Assembly: GCF_016900655.1 (NCBI RefSeq)
Contig: NZ_JACJKH010000004.1
Coordinates: forward strand, 1 to 64,000
Direction: 5' to 3'
DNA: 64,000 nt
Origin: Drancourtella massiliensis
Lineage (GTDB): Bacteria; Bacillota; Clostridia; Lachnospirales; Lachnospiraceae
Below the pieces are notes generated by a model, which saw only the letters and a program-made list of their open reading frames with translations, was not told the origin of the DNA and searched no databases. The translations under genes and the position numbers were made by a program. Below, piece after piece: positions 50,658 to 60,237 of this stretch. Position 1 is the stretch's first letter; each line of letters starts with the position of its first letter.

Positions 50658-51992
50658 ATGATTAAGAAGGTTTTGATTGCAAACAGGGGTGAAATTGCGG
50701 TACGGATTATCCGTGCGTGCCGTGAGATGGGAATCGAAACGGTTGCGGTATATTCGGAAGCAGACAGGGAAGCACTGCACACACAGCTTGCGGACGAGGC
50801 GGTCTGCATCGGGCCGGCTCCTTCTTCGGAGAGTTATCTGAGCATGGACAAGATCTTAAGCGCGACGATGATTACCGGAGCGGACGCAATTCATCCGGGA
50901 TTCGGATTTTTGTCCGAGAACAGCAGGTTTGCAGAGCTTTGTGAAAAATGCAATATTACATTTATCGGACCAAAAGCGGAAGTGATTGAGAAACTTGGAA
51001 ACAAGGCTGAGGCAAGAAATACGATGATATCTGCCGGAGTTCCGGTCATTCCGGGAAGTACGGAGCCGGTTTTTGATGAAGAAAAAGGTGCCAAAGAGGC
51101 GGATCGGATCGGTTATCCGGTCATCGTAAAAGCGGCGCTTGGCGGAGGCGGAAAAGGCATGCGTGTAGCGAAGACTCCGGAGGAGTTTTCCAAGGCATTT
51201 ACGACAGCCCAGAAAGAAGCAAAGGCAGCTTTCGGCGACGATATGATGTATATCGAACATTTTGTGGAACATCCTCGTCATATTGAGTTTCAGATTCTGG
51301 CGGACCACTATGGCAATGTTATCCATCTGGGAGAGAGGGACTGTTCTATCCAGAGAAACCATCAGAAGATGATCGAAGAGTCTCCGTCTCTTGCATTGAG
51401 TGAGGAGCTCCGTCAGAAGATGGGAGAAGCAGCTGTAAAGGCGGCGAAAGCGGCCAATTATGAAAATGCCGGAACCATCGAGTTCTTGCTTGAAAAGAAC
51501 GGCAGCTTCTATTTTATGGAGATGAATACAAGAATTCAGGTAGAACATCCGGTAACCGAGTGGGTAACCGGAATTGACCTGGTAAAAGAGCAGATCCGCA
51601 TTGCTTCCGGGGAGCATTTAAAGATCAGCCAGGAGGACGTCAAACTGACCGGACATGCGATTGAGTGCCGTATCAATGCGGAAAACCCGGCAAAGAACTT
51701 CCGCCCGTCACCGGGAACCATCACGGATATCTACCTTCCGGGAGGAAAGGGAGTGCGGATCGATTCCGCAATCTACAGCGGCTATACAGTTCCGCCGTAC
51801 TATGACTCCATGCTGGCAAAACTGATTGTCCATGCAAAGTCAAGACCGGAAGCGATCAGCAAAATGAGAAGTGCCCTCGGGGAGGTTATCATCGAAGGAA
51901 TCGATACAAATATTGACTATCTGTACGAACTGATCAACCATCCGGATTATCAGAGCGGAAATATTGATATTGAGTTTATCGAGCGTTTGTAG
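50658..51992 (+). CDS. accC: Biotin carboxylase
   Basis: ATP-grasp enzyme that carboxylates biotin on AccB with bicarbonate. 444 residues: [13 protein letters not shown] at the start, [10 protein letters not shown], the glycine-rich ATP lid [21 protein letters not shown], and a catalytic-region Arg in EMNTRIQV and ECRINAENP. Normal length. 35 bases after fabZ. Confidence 0.97.
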   Translation: MIKKVLIANRGEIAVRIIRACREMGIETVAVYSEADREALHTQLADEAVCIGPAPSSESYLSMDKILSATMITGADAIHPGFGFLSENSRFAELCEKCNITFIGPKAEVIEKLGNKAEARNTMISAGVPVIPGSTEPVFDEEKGAKEADRIGYPVIVKAALGGGGKGMRVAKTPEEFSKAFTTAQKEAKAAFGDDMMYIEHFVEHPRHIEFQILADHYGNVIHLGERDCSIQRNHQKMIEESPSLALSEELRQKMGEAAVKAAKAANYENAGTIEFLLEKNGSFYFMEMNTRIQVEHPVTEWVTGIDLVKEQIRIASGEHLKISQEDVKLTGHAIECRINAENPAKNFRPSPGTITDIYLPGGKGVRIDSAIYSGYTVPPYYDSMLAKLIVHAKSRPEAISKMRSALGEVIIEGIDTNIDYLYELINHPDYQSGNIDIEFIERL

Positions 51993-52004
51993 GAGTGAAA
52001 AGAC

Positions 52005-53717
52005 ATGAAATTATCCAATATGTTTAAAAAAACAGAACGAAAAAACTACATAACGATTCATACTTCAGATAAAAAGGGAAAACCGGAGGTGCCGGAAGGT
52101 CTGCTGAAAAAGTGTAATGCGTGCAAGGCGGCGATTGTGACAGAGGATGTCAAGAACAATTATTATATCTGCCCGAAGTGCCACAATTACTTCCGGGTAC
52201 ATGCCAGAAGAAGAGTGGAGATGATCGTGGACGAAGGGACGTTTGAAGAGTGGGATCACGGCCTGAATGCGGGCAATCCGTTAAGCTTTCCGGGATATGA
52301 GGAGAAGGTGAAGGCTCTCCAGGAGAAGACAAATCTTGATGAGGCCGTCATGACCGGGAAAGCGCAGATCAATGGAAATGAAGTGGTACTTGGCATCTGT
52401 GACGGACGCTTCATGATGGCAAGTATGGGATGGGCAGTCGGAGAGAAGATCGCCCGTGCCGTAGAACGGGCTACCGAAGAAAAACTTCCGGTGATCATTT
52501 TTGCCTGCTCAGGCGGAGCAAGAATGCAGGAAGGCATTGTCTCCCTGATGCAGATGGCAAAGACATCTGCGGTTCTGAAAAAGCACAGTGATGCCGGGCT
52601 TCTCTATATTTCGGTCCTGACTAATCCGACAACCGGCGGAGTAACGGCAAGTTTTGCCATGCTTGGCGATGTCATTCTGGCAGAGCCGAACGCATTGATC
52701 GGTTTTGCCGGACCGCGTGTCATTGAGCAGACGATCGGACAGAAGCTGCCGGAAGGATTCCAGAAATCGGAATTTCTGCTGGAGCACGGTTTCATCGATC
52801 GGATTGTAGAGCGGGAAGAGATGAAGGAAGTGCTTGCATCTATTCTCAGCATGCATAAAATCGAAGAGAACGGGGAAGACTGGCGGCAGGAATGCTGTCA
52901 GAACGAAGGAGAGGAAAAACGTGTTCCATATAAAGGGCTGACCTCCTGGGAGCGGGTTCAGATCTCCAGAAGAAAAGACCGCCCGGTAGGAAGTGACTAT
53001 ATTCACACCTTGTTTACCGACTTTATTGAATTGCACGGTGACAGGTATTTCAAAGATGACAAGGCGATTATCGGAGGAATCGCAAGATTCCACGGAATGC
53101 CGGTCACAGTCATTGCGCAGGAACGGGGCACAACGACAAAAGAAAATATTCTCCGGAATTTCGGAATGCCTTCCCCGGACGGATACCGGAAGGCGCTGCG
53201 TCTGATGAAGCAGGCGGAGAAATTCCACCGCCCGGTCATCTGTTTTGTTGATACACCGGGAGCGTTCTGCGGAATTGAAGCAGAAGAAAGAGGACAGGGA
53301 GAGGCAATTGCGAGAAATATCTATGAGATGTCCGGCTTGAAAACACCGGTTGTATCCATCGTGATCGGAGAGGGAGAAAGCGGAGGGGCGCTTGCCATCG
53401 CGACCGCGGATGAAGTGTGGATGCTGGAAAATTCGATCTACTCGATCCTCTCTCCGGAAGGATTTGCATCCATTCTCTGGAAAGACAGCAAACGGGCAAA
53501 AGAGGCGGCGGGGGTCATGAAGCTGACGGCAAACCATTTAAAGAGCATGGAGATTGTCGAGCAGGTGATTCCGGAGCCGGATAATTTCACTTCCGCAAAT
53601 CTGGAGGAAGTGGCAGACAGACTGGACAGAAGTCTGAAGAAATTTATTTGTGAGTACATGGAGATGGATGCAGATGCTCTGGTTGAAAAACGTTACCGGA
53701 GATTCCGTCGGATGTAG
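52005..53717 (+). CDS. accDA: Fused acetyl-CoA carboxylase carboxyltransferase (AccD-AccA)
   Basis: 570 residues joining both carboxyltransferase halves in one chain, which transfers carboxyl from biotin to acetyl-CoA to give malonyl-CoA. The N-terminal AccD part (about 1-285) has its zinc ribbon with Cys37, Cys40, Cys56 and Cys59, and SGGARMQEG. After a polar linker (about 290-315) the AccA part opens with [15 protein letters not shown] and shows [16 protein letters not shown] and [10 protein letters not shown]. The S. pneumoniae-type cluster carries separate accD and accA at this place, so the single frame is a fusion or lost stop. Confidence 0.95.
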   Translation: MKLSNMFKKTERKNYITIHTSDKKGKPEVPEGLLKKCNACKAAIVTEDVKNNYYICPKCHNYFRVHARRRVEMIVDEGTFEEWDHGLNAGNPLSFPGYEEKVKALQEKTNLDEAVMTGKAQINGNEVVLGICDGRFMMASMGWAVGEKIARAVERATEEKLPVIIFACSGGARMQEGIVSLMQMAKTSAVLKKHSDAGLLYISVLTNPTTGGVTASFAMLGDVILAEPNALIGFAGPRVIEQTIGQKLPEGFQKSEFLLEHGFIDRIVEREEMKEVLASILSMHKIEENGEDWRQECCQNEGEEKRVPYKGLTSWERVQISRRKDRPVGSDYIHTLFTDFIELHGDRYFKDDKAIIGGIARFHGMPVTVIAQERGTTTKENILRNFGMPSPDGYRKALRLMKQAEKFHRPVICFVDTPGAFCGIEAEERGQGEAIARNIYEMSGLKTPVVSIVIGEGESGGALAIATADEVWMLENSIYSILSPEGFASILWKDSKRAKEAAGVMKLTANHLKSMEIVEQVIPEPDNFTSANLEEVADRLDRSLKKFICEYMEMDADALVEKRYRRFRRM

Positions 53718-53731
53718 GAAAGGAACGAAAA

Positions 53732-54802
53732 GTGAACACAAAATGGCCGCCGATTTCGCTCGGCGATAAACAAATCAAAATTCCTCTCATTCAGGGGGGA
53801 ATGGGAGTCGGTATCAGCATGGGAGGACTTGCAGGTGCTGTTGCAAAAGAGGGCGCGGCGGGGATCATTTCCAATGCGCAGATAGGATTCCGGGAAGCGG
53901 ATTTTGAAAAAAATCCGTTTCAGGCCAACCTGCGGGCCATGGAAAGTGAATACCAAAAGGCCAGAAAGACCGCGCCGGACGGAGTGATTGGATTTAACAT
54001 CATGGTAGCGCTGAAGCATTACGAGGAGTATGTAAGGCATGCGGCTGCCATCGGATGTGATCTGATTATTTCGGGAGCCGGGCTGCCTACAGAGCTCCCG
54101 CGCTATGTGGAGGGAACCGATACGAAGATCGCACCGATTGTTTCAACTGAAAAATCGGCGAGAGTCATTTTGAAATACTGGGACAGAAAGTACAACCGGG
54201 TGCCGGATCTGCTTGTGATTGAGGGACCGAAGGCAGGGGGACATCTTGGATTTACGAAAGAACAGCTTGAGATATTTGACGATAAGGCATACAATGAAGA
54301 AGTAAAGTCCATCTTAAAGGCCGTGCGGGAGTACGAAGAAAAGTATGAAAGAAAGATTCCGGTTGTTCTGGCCGGCGGCATTGACACAAAAGAGAAGGTG
54401 GAAGCTGCCATGTCGCTTGGCGTAGACGGCGTGCAGACGGCGAGCCTTTTTGTGACGACAGAAGAATGTGATGCGGATATCCGTTATAAGGAAGCATACA
54501 TAAACGCCGGAGAAGAGGACATCTGCATTGTGACAAGTCCGGTAGGAATGCCGGGGCGTGCAATCTTAAATCCATTTATGAAAAGAGTGATGGACGGGGA
54601 GAAATTTACTCCGAAGAAATGCCTTGGATGTCTTCATAAATGCAATCCGTCCGAAATTCCGTACTGCATTACAGAACGCCTCGTGGCAGCGGCCAGAGGG
54701 GATGTGGAGGAAGCACTTCTTTTCTGCGGAAAAGAGGCGTACAGACAGCAGAAGATCACGACTGTCAGGGAAGTGATAGGTTCACTGATGGGAGAAGAAT
54801 AG
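53732..54802 (+). CDS. FabK-like / nitronate monooxygenase flavoprotein with Cys cluster
   Basis: 356 residues, FMN-binding TIM barrel of the 2-nitropropane dioxygenase family: PLIQGGMGVGIS at the start, GAGLPTELP, EGPKAGGHLGF with the catalytic-region His, and LAGGIDTKEKVEAAMSLGVDGVQ. It differs from the FabK at 45.8 kb by longer loops and a C-terminal four-Cys segment (CLGCLHKCNPSEIPYC) that could bind a metal or Fe-S cluster. It may be a second enoyl reductase or act on nitronates or other lipids; not settled. GTG start with AAGGAAC upstream, 14 bases after accDA, so it belongs to the fab operon. Confidence 0.85.
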   Translation: MNTKWPPISLGDKQIKIPLIQGGMGVGISMGGLAGAVAKEGAAGIISNAQIGFREADFEKNPFQANLRAMESEYQKARKTAPDGVIGFNIMVALKHYEEYVRHAAAIGCDLIISGAGLPTELPRYVEGTDTKIAPIVSTEKSARVILKYWDRKYNRVPDLLVIEGPKAGGHLGFTKEQLEIFDDKAYNEEVKSILKAVREYEEKYERKIPVVLAGGIDTKEKVEAAMSLGVDGVQTASLFVTTEECDADIRYKEAYINAGEEDICIVTSPVGMPGRAILNPFMKRVMDGEKFTPKKCLGCLHKCNPSEIPYCITERLVAAARGDVEEALLFCGKEAYRQQKITTVREVIGSLMGEE

Positions 54803-54842
54803 GGACAAGACGAAAGATAGACAGGTAAAGGAGCAAAAAATC

Positions 54843-55289
54843 GTGGACGCATACAGGGCAATCAACGAAATCCTGGTTCATTTGTTCAATGAAATCTGGG
54901 AGCTGGAAGGAAAAGCAGTGATCACAGAAGAATATAAGGACATTACGAACAACGATATGCATATTATTGAAGCGGTGGGCCTCGGAGAAGGAAACAATAT
55001 GTCGGCAATCGCAAAAAAACTGAAAATCACTGTCGGATCTCTTACCACCTCCATGAACAGTCTTGTCAATAAAAAGTATGTGGTCCGGGAGAGGAGTTCC
55101 CAGGACCGAAGAGTGGTCAATATCCGCCTGACAAAAAAGGGGGAAAAGGCGTACCACCATCATGCAGATTTTCACAGGAAGATGACGGAAGCAGTCGTAT
55201 CCGCCCTCTCAGAGGATGAGATTCCGGTTCTCGTCAAAACGCTGGACAGTCTGTCCGACTTTTTCAAATCCTATCGGGAACAGTATTGA
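54843..55289 (+). CDS. fabT: FabT-like MarR family regulator of fatty acid synthesis
   Basis: 148-residue winged-helix repressor. The DNA-binding part shows NNMSAIAKKLKITVGSLTTSMNSL (cited in part) and the wing RERSSQDRRVVNIRLT. In streptococci FabT binds its operator better with long-chain acyl-ACP and so shuts down synthesis when exogenous fatty acid is plenty. A perfect-looking FabT site overlaps the fabH promoter. In streptococci fabT precedes fabH; here it is last in the cluster. GTG start with AAAGGAG 10 bases upstream. Confidence 0.9.
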   Translation: MDAYRAINEILVHLFNEIWELEGKAVITEEYKDITNNDMHIIEAVGLGEGNNMSAIAKKLKITVGSLTTSMNSLVNKKYVVRERSSQDRRVVNIRLTKKGEKAYHHHADFHRKMTEAVVSALSEDEIPVLVKTLDSLSDFFKSYREQY

Positions 55290-55315
55290 CATGTTTTTGT
55301 ATCGGATGGTACACT
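55286..55315 (+). promoter_or_regulatory. Possible promoter for the lipoprotein gene
   Basis: TTGACA (55286-55291), 18-base spacer, TACACT (55310-55315); overlaps the fabT stop codon. Confidence 0.45.
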
Positions 55316-55323
55316 GAATAAAA

Positions 55324-55361
55324 CAGCCGCAGGGCAGCTTTTATGAGCTGTTTTGCGGCTG
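55324..55361 (+). other. Stem-loop after fabT
   Basis: CAGCCGCA / TGCGGCTG with an inner AGCT/AGCT pair, followed by CTTCC rather than a T-run. It may terminate the fab operon weakly, or form a 5' stem-loop on the transcript from the promoter at 55286. Confidence 0.5.
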
Positions 55362-55440
55362 CTTCCGTAACTGGAAGAAAATATGGACAGGATTTTAGAA
55401 AGGCCGGAAGGCCTGAAATCAGAAAGGGAGGGAAGAGACG

Positions 55441-56238
55441 TTGAAACGACGGACAGAAAACAAGATGGGAAAAAGGATTCTTGCAGGAATCTGCTGCATC
55501 GGTCTTCTGACGGCAGCAGGATGCAGTCAGAATCAGGAAGAACCGGATCCACAGGAACTTTATCAGGCTGCAGTGGAGAAAAACGGGGAACTGACAGATC
55601 TGGACATGACAATGGGAACGAAGATGACGCTGGAGCAGGCCGGAGAGACGGTGGATATCGATATGAATGTCGATATGCTGATGTCCGGATACAATACATC
55701 GGATCTACAGTATCAGATGGAGACGACGACCTCACTCCTCGGGCAGAATATCGAGATGACTGCATTTTACGCAGACGGCTACTATTATATGGAGACATCA
55801 GGCCAGAAGCTCAAATATCCGTACGATCTGGAAGCGATTACGGAGCAGGTGGAAAACAGCATGGGCGGCACAGTATCCTCGGAAGCCATGACGGAGCTGA
55901 CGGCAGAAAAAGAGGGAGAAAATACGAGACTTACCTTTACCGGAGATCCGGAGAAGATGACCAACTATACAAAGGAGATTCTTTCCAATATGCAGACCGG
56001 AACAGAAACGGCGGATTTTACAATCGAGAAGGCAGGAGGATCCTATCTGATCAATCCGGACGGCTATTATATCGAAAGTAATGTTGATATGGATCTGCTG
56101 ATGAATATCAGCGGAAGCGAAGTCAGTGTGAATACAAAGACGACAAGTACCCTGAAAGATCCGGGTAAAAAGGTGGAAATCACACTGCCGGAAGACCTGT
56201 CCTCCTACACAGAAGTATCGCAGGATCTTCTGGGATAA
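55441..56238 (+). CDS. Lipoprotein, DUF6612/LppX-like
   Basis: 265 residues. Signal peptide with lipobox TAAGC (Cys29), then a beta-rich domain of repeated 'xxDLDMTMGTKMT' and 'YYYMETSGQKLKYP' type strands that resembles the DUF6612 or LolA/LppX-like lipid-binding lipoproteins of Firmicutes. It would sit on the outer membrane face. Start is TTG with GGGAGGG 8 bases upstream; the next ATG (55465) lies within the signal peptide and is less well placed. The following 100 bases hold only a 23-codon frame and a terminator. Confidence 0.82.
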   Translation: MKRRTENKMGKRILAGICCIGLLTAAGCSQNQEEPDPQELYQAAVEKNGELTDLDMTMGTKMTLEQAGETVDIDMNVDMLMSGYNTSDLQYQMETTTSLLGQNIEMTAFYADGYYYMETSGQKLKYPYDLEAITEQVENSMGGTVSSEAMTELTAEKEGENTRLTFTGDPEKMTNYTKEILSNMQTGTETADFTIEKAGGSYLINPDGYYIESNVDMDLLMNISGSEVSVNTKTTSTLKDPGKKVEITLPEDLSSYTEVSQDLLG

Positions 56239-56256
56239 AAAAAGCGAAAGAAGGGC

Positions 56257-56328
56257 ATGGAAGACAGCCAAATTGCAAAGGAACTGGAACTTTCTGAAGA
56301 AAGCCTCCATAAACTGATGAAAGAGTAA
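56257..56328 (+). other. 23-codon frame after the lipoprotein
   Basis: ATG at 56257 with GAAGG upstream opens a 23-residue frame (SQIAKELELSEESLHKLMKE at its end) that looks like the first helices of a helix-turn-helix. It may be a remnant of a regulator or a chance frame. Confidence 0.3.
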
Positions 56329-56331
56329 TAT

Positions 56332-56373
56332 AAAAATCCGGAAAGTCTCATTCAAAGCGACTTCCGGATTTTG
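56332..56373. terminator. Bidirectional terminator, lipoprotein / YitT
   Basis: AAAATCCGGAA / TTCCGGATTTT stem with a further GTC/GAC inside. Confidence 0.82.
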
Positions 56374-56399
56374 TATATTTGAGAATAGTTCAGAACATT

Positions 56400-57293
56400 T
56401 TATTTTCCGGATACGGCAGCAGTCTTTTTGTTCCGGTAAATCTTGCCGCTGGAGAAGCCGTGTCCTTTGACTTCGTTGACACGGGAGATAATCATGAAGG
56501 CTTCCGGATCAATTTTATTGACTTCCTGATTGAGCTTTGTCAGCTCACGGTTGGAGATGACAGTCATAATTACCGGCTGATCGGTGTGAAGATAGCCGGT
56601 TTCCCCGTACAGGATAGTGGAGCCCCGGTCCAGCTTCTGGACGATCATCTGATTGATCTCTTTGTGCTTTTTGCTTACGATCTTGACCTGAGTCTGAACG
56701 TGTCCGGTGAGGAGTACTTTGTCCAGGACGACGGTGTAGATCATGACAAGGAGGATTCCGTAGATGATCTGCTCTTTGTTGGAGAAGAGCATCTGAAGAA
56801 TCAGGATTGTGAAGTCAAAGAGATAGAGCATGACAGACACCGGAAACCCGAACTTTTTATTCAGGACAAGAGGCGGGATGTCCATTCCTCCGGTGGAGGC
56901 TCCTGCCCGGATCACGATTCCGATGGCAAATCCGATCATCAGTCCGCCGCAGACGGTTGCGAGCATCCGGTCGCTTGTGACATTAGCAAGCTGCGGAATC
57001 CTTTCAAATACACCGAGAATGACCGGGTAAAAGAAACTGCTGATCAGTGTTGTCAGTGCAAACATTTTTCCAAGGACAACTGCTCCAAGCACGAACATAA
57101 CGGCGTTGAAACAGAAGACGAACATGGAAATGGGGATATTAAAATAATGCTCAAACGCAATTCCAAGACCAGTCGTTCCCCCGGTGATCAGGTCATTTGG
57201 AAGAATAAAGACGACAACACCGAGCGCATAGATGGCGTTGCCGATTAAGATTGTAATAATATTCAATACTTTTTTGGAAATGCTCTCATTCAT
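56400..57293 (-). CDS. YitT family membrane protein
   Basis: 297 residues: N-terminal DUF161-type membrane region with about five helices (GNAIYALGVVVFILPND, FVLGAVVLGKMFAL and so on, ending near 195) and a C-terminal DUF2179 cytoplasmic domain (about 215-285) with TILYGETGYLHTDQPVIMTVISNREL in parts. The GGTTGLG and AGASTGGMDI loops are conserved. Function is unknown. It reads toward the shared terminator and away from the sirtuin gene. Confidence 0.93.
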   Translation of the reverse strand: MNESISKKVLNIITILIGNAIYALGVVVFILPNDLITGGTTGLGIAFEHYFNIPISMFVFCFNAVMFVLGAVVLGKMFALTTLISSFFYPVILGVFERIPQLANVTSDRMLATVCGGLMIGFAIGIVIRAGASTGGMDIPPLVLNKKFGFPVSVMLYLFDFTILILQMLFSNKEQIIYGILLVMIYTVVLDKVLLTGHVQTQVKIVSKKHKEINQMIVQKLDRGSTILYGETGYLHTDQPVIMTVISNRELTKLNQEVNKIDPEAFMIISRVNEVKGHGFSSGKIYRNKKTAAVSGK

Positions 57294-57326
57294 ACCTGTC
57301 AGTCCTTTCTATTTCAGATACGAATC

Positions 57327-57355
57327 AGTATACAGGAAGAAAAGAAGGGGAACAA
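57327..57355 (-). promoter_or_regulatory. Promoter for the YitT gene
   Basis: On the minus strand TTGTTC, 17-base spacer, TATACT. Confidence 0.5.
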
Positions 57356-57380
57356 GAGATTTCCGGAAAATCAGGAAATC

Positions 57381-57409
57381 TTATCAGTATGATGAAACTG
57401 TGCTATACT
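57381..57409 (+). promoter_or_regulatory. Promoter for the sirtuin gene
   Basis: TTATCA (57381-57386), 17-base spacer, TATACT (57404-57409). Confidence 0.5.
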
Positions 57410-57459
57410 AAAGGAAAAACGAGGAAAAGCAGAGAAAGAAACGAAAGGAGAAGAAGGAC

Positions 57460-58188
57460 ATGGAAGAGATCAGGAAATTTCAGCAGATGATAGATGAGAG
57501 CAGGAATATCGTATTCTTCGGAGGAGCGGGAGTCTCCACCGAGAGCAACATTCCGGACTTCCGCAGTGAAGACGGTTTATACAATATGAAGTATAAATAT
57601 CCACCGGAGACAATCATAAGCCACACCTTTTTTCTGAGAAATCCGGAGGAATTTTACCGGTTTTATAAGGACCGGATGCTCTGTCTGGACGCGGAGCCGA
57701 ATCCGGCCCACAGGAAACTGGCCGAACTGGAGCAGGCAGGAAAGCTCTCCGCGGTTGTCACTCAGAATATTGACGGGCTTCACCAGAAGGCGGGAAGCCG
57801 GACGGTCTATGAACTGCATGGAAGTATTCACAGAAATTACTGCATGGAGTGCGGTAAATTTTATGATGCAGAGTATGTGAAAAACAGTGAGGGCATTCCA
57901 AGATGCAGCTGCGGCGGAATGATCAAGCCGGATGTCGTGCTCTATGAAGAAGGGCTGGATACGAAGACCATTCAGAATTCCGTGGAGGCGATTGCACATG
58001 CGGATATGCTGATTATCGGCGGGACGTCCCTTGTTGTTTACCCGGCGGCAGGGTTTATCGACTACTTCCGTGGAAAGTATCTTGTGCTGATCAACAAGGC
58101 GGAAACAGGGCGGTCTGTCCGGGCGGATCTTGTGATCCGGGAACCGATTGGAAAAGTGATGGAACAAATCTCTTGCAATCCACAGTGA
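57460..58188 (+). CDS. Sir2 family NAD-dependent protein deacylase
   Basis: 242 residues. NAD site GAGVST (22-27) with ESNIPDFRS, TQNIDGLHQKAG, catalytic His120 (ELHGS), and a complete zinc ribbon with Cys128, Cys131, Cys149 and Cys151. Removes acetyl or longer acyl groups from lysines using NAD; the pair of residues that mark desuccinylases is not obvious here, so deacetylase is the safer call. asnB follows 65 bases later and may be co-transcribed. Confidence 0.94.
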   Translation: MEEIRKFQQMIDESRNIVFFGGAGVSTESNIPDFRSEDGLYNMKYKYPPETIISHTFFLRNPEEFYRFYKDRMLCLDAEPNPAHRKLAELEQAGKLSAVVTQNIDGLHQKAGSRTVYELHGSIHRNYCMECGKFYDAEYVKNSEGIPRCSCGGMIKPDVVLYEEGLDTKTIQNSVEAIAHADMLIIGGTSLVVYPAAGFIDYFRGKYLVLINKAETGRSVRADLVIREPIGKVMEQISCNPQ

Positions 58189-58253
58189 AATTCGCTAAAA
58201 TAATGAAGTTAGTATATTGATATCAGGAGACATTTATATAAAGGAGAAAAAGT

Positions 58254-60128
58254 ATGTGTGGATTTGCAGGTTATGCAGGAATGAAAGAGTACGATGCTTC
58301 CGTGATCCGGAAGATGACAGATAAGATTCGCCACAGAGGGCCGGATTCACAGGATGCTTTCGTGGAAGGCGGAGTCGGGCTGGGCTTTGTCAGACTTAGT
58401 ATTATCGACCTGGAAGGCGGGTCTCAGCCGATGTTCAATGAAGACAAAAATCTGGTGCTGATCTTTAACGGCGAGCTTTACAACTATCAGGGGATCAGAG
58501 AAGAGCTGATTCAGGCCGGACATGTATTTACAACACATACCGATTCTGAGATCCTTCTCCACGGATACGAAGAGTGGGGCAAGGAAGGACTGCTTAAAAA
58601 ACTGAGAGGAATGTTTGCGTTTGTCATCTTTGACAGAAAGAAGAAGACACTGTTCGGAGCAAGAGACCATTTCGGCATCAAGCCGTTTTATTATTACCAT
58701 AAGGACGGTACGTTCCTGTTTGGCTCCGAGATCAAGTCTTTCCTGGCTCACCCGGATTTCAAGAAAGAGCTGTTCGAGGAGAAACTTCCGGATTTCATGA
58801 CATTCGGATGTATTCCTGGAGAAGAGACATTCTTCAGGAATGTATATAAACTGCTGCCGGGACATTACTTTACCTATGAAAACGGCAGGGTAAACGTGAA
58901 GATGTACTGGGAGCCGACCTTTGACATCAATGAAAATCAGACCATCGAGAGTGTTGCGGATAAGCTGGACGGTGTTCTGGAAGATTCAGTAAACAAACAT
59001 ATCATCGCAGACGTGCCGGTATGTTCCTTCCTTTCCAGCGGCGTGGATTCCAGCTACGTGGCATATGAACTGAAGGACAAGGTGGATCTGACGACATTTA
59101 CGATCGACTTTGTAGAGCAGAAATACAGCGAAGCGCCTCACGCAAAGGAACTGGCAGACGAGCTTGGCATCCGCAATATCGGACGGAAGGTATCTGCTGA
59201 AGAATATTTCCACGATGCGGAGAAGATTCAGTATTACATGGACGAGCCGCTGGCCAACCCGAGCGCGAACCTTCTGTACTACATCTCCAACCGCTGTTCT
59301 CAGGACTTCAAGGTAGCACTTTCCGGAGAAGGTGCGGACGAGATGTTCGGCGGATACAATATCTACCATGAGAATATCTCTCTTGGCGGATATCAGAAGC
59401 TTCCGAAGTGGTTCAGAAAGGCAGTGGCAAAGGTTGTCACACCGCTTCCGAAATTCAAGGGAAAAGGCTTCCTGATCCGTGGAAGCAAGGATGTGGAAGA
59501 GCGCTATATCGGAAACAGCAACGTCTTCAAATACGAAGAGAGGGATGCATTCCTCAAGAAAAAATACAAGAGCAGAAATCCATTGGATATTGCCAAGGAA
59601 TTTTATGACAAGGTGCCGGATCTGGACGATGTGTCCAAGATGCAGTATCTGGACTTCAATATGTGGCTGCGTCAGGAGATCCTTCTGAAAGCGGACAAGA
59701 TGTCCATGGCAAACTCTCTGGAGCTTCGGGTTCCGTTTATGGATATCGAGGTCTTCAAGACTGCCCGGACGATTCCGGCAAAATGCAAGGTCAACGATTC
59801 CAACACGAAGCTTGCGTTCCGTGCCCTCGCAGACCGAAAATTCAGCAAGAAGAGCGCGGAGAGAAAGAAACTCATGTTCCCGAGCCCGCTCCCGAACTGG
59901 ATGAGAGAAGATCAGTACTACAATATGATCAAGAAAGAATTCAAGAGCGAGACAGCAGGAAAATTCTTTAACCGTAAGAAAATTCTGCAGCTTCTGGAAG
60001 AACACAAAGAAGGAAAGGTAACCCATTCCATTCAGATCTGGGTAGTCTATACGTTCCTGATGTGGTATAAAGCATACTTTATCAACAACGGAGATCTGGA
60101 TAAGATCGAGGCAGACTGCGCACATTAA
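58254..60128 (+). CDS. asnB: Asparagine synthase (glutamine-hydrolysing)
   Basis: Makes asparagine from aspartate, ATP and glutamine nitrogen. 624 residues: N-terminal Ntn glutaminase with nucleophile Cys2 (MCGFAGY), FNGELYN and ARDHFGIKP; C-terminal synthetase with the PP-loop SFLSSGVDSSY and SGEGADEMFGGY. The ATG has AAAGGAG 8 bases upstream. With glnN, glsA and sdaAB/AA in the same window, nitrogen handling is well represented. A terminator follows. Confidence 0.96.
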   Translation: MCGFAGYAGMKEYDASVIRKMTDKIRHRGPDSQDAFVEGGVGLGFVRLSIIDLEGGSQPMFNEDKNLVLIFNGELYNYQGIREELIQAGHVFTTHTDSEILLHGYEEWGKEGLLKKLRGMFAFVIFDRKKKTLFGARDHFGIKPFYYYHKDGTFLFGSEIKSFLAHPDFKKELFEEKLPDFMTFGCIPGEETFFRNVYKLLPGHYFTYENGRVNVKMYWEPTFDINENQTIESVADKLDGVLEDSVNKHIIADVPVCSFLSSGVDSSYVAYELKDKVDLTTFTIDFVEQKYSEAPHAKELADELGIRNIGRKVSAEEYFHDAEKIQYYMDEPLANPSANLLYYISNRCSQDFKVALSGEGADEMFGGYNIYHENISLGGYQKLPKWFRKAVAKVVTPLPKFKGKGFLIRGSKDVEERYIGNSNVFKYEERDAFLKKKYKSRNPLDIAKEFYDKVPDLDDVSKMQYLDFNMWLRQEILLKADKMSMANSLELRVPFMDIEVFKTARTIPAKCKVNDSNTKLAFRALADRKFSKKSAERKKLMFPSPLPNWMREDQYYNMIKKEFKSETAGKFFNRKKILQLLEEHKEGKVTHSIQIWVVYTFLMWYKAYFINNGDLDKIEADCAH

Positions 60129-60153
60129 AAAAACAGTAATTAAAATAGAAAAG

Positions 60154-60202
60154 AACCGCTTCACGACTGCGGAGGAACTGCAGCAGGTGAGGCGGTTTTC
60201 TT
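60154..60202 (+). terminator. Terminator after asnB
   Basis: AACCGCTTCAC / GTGAGGCGGTT stem (one wobble), extended inside by CTGC/GCAG, then TTCTTTG. Confidence 0.78.
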
Positions 60203-60237
60203 TGTGATTTAACTTTTTCTTTTTCCCTGAGTTCGTA

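Noticed and set aside
58189-58253. Separate promoter for asnB
   Set aside because: TATATT is present but the -35 is poor; co-transcription with the sirtuin gene is as likely.
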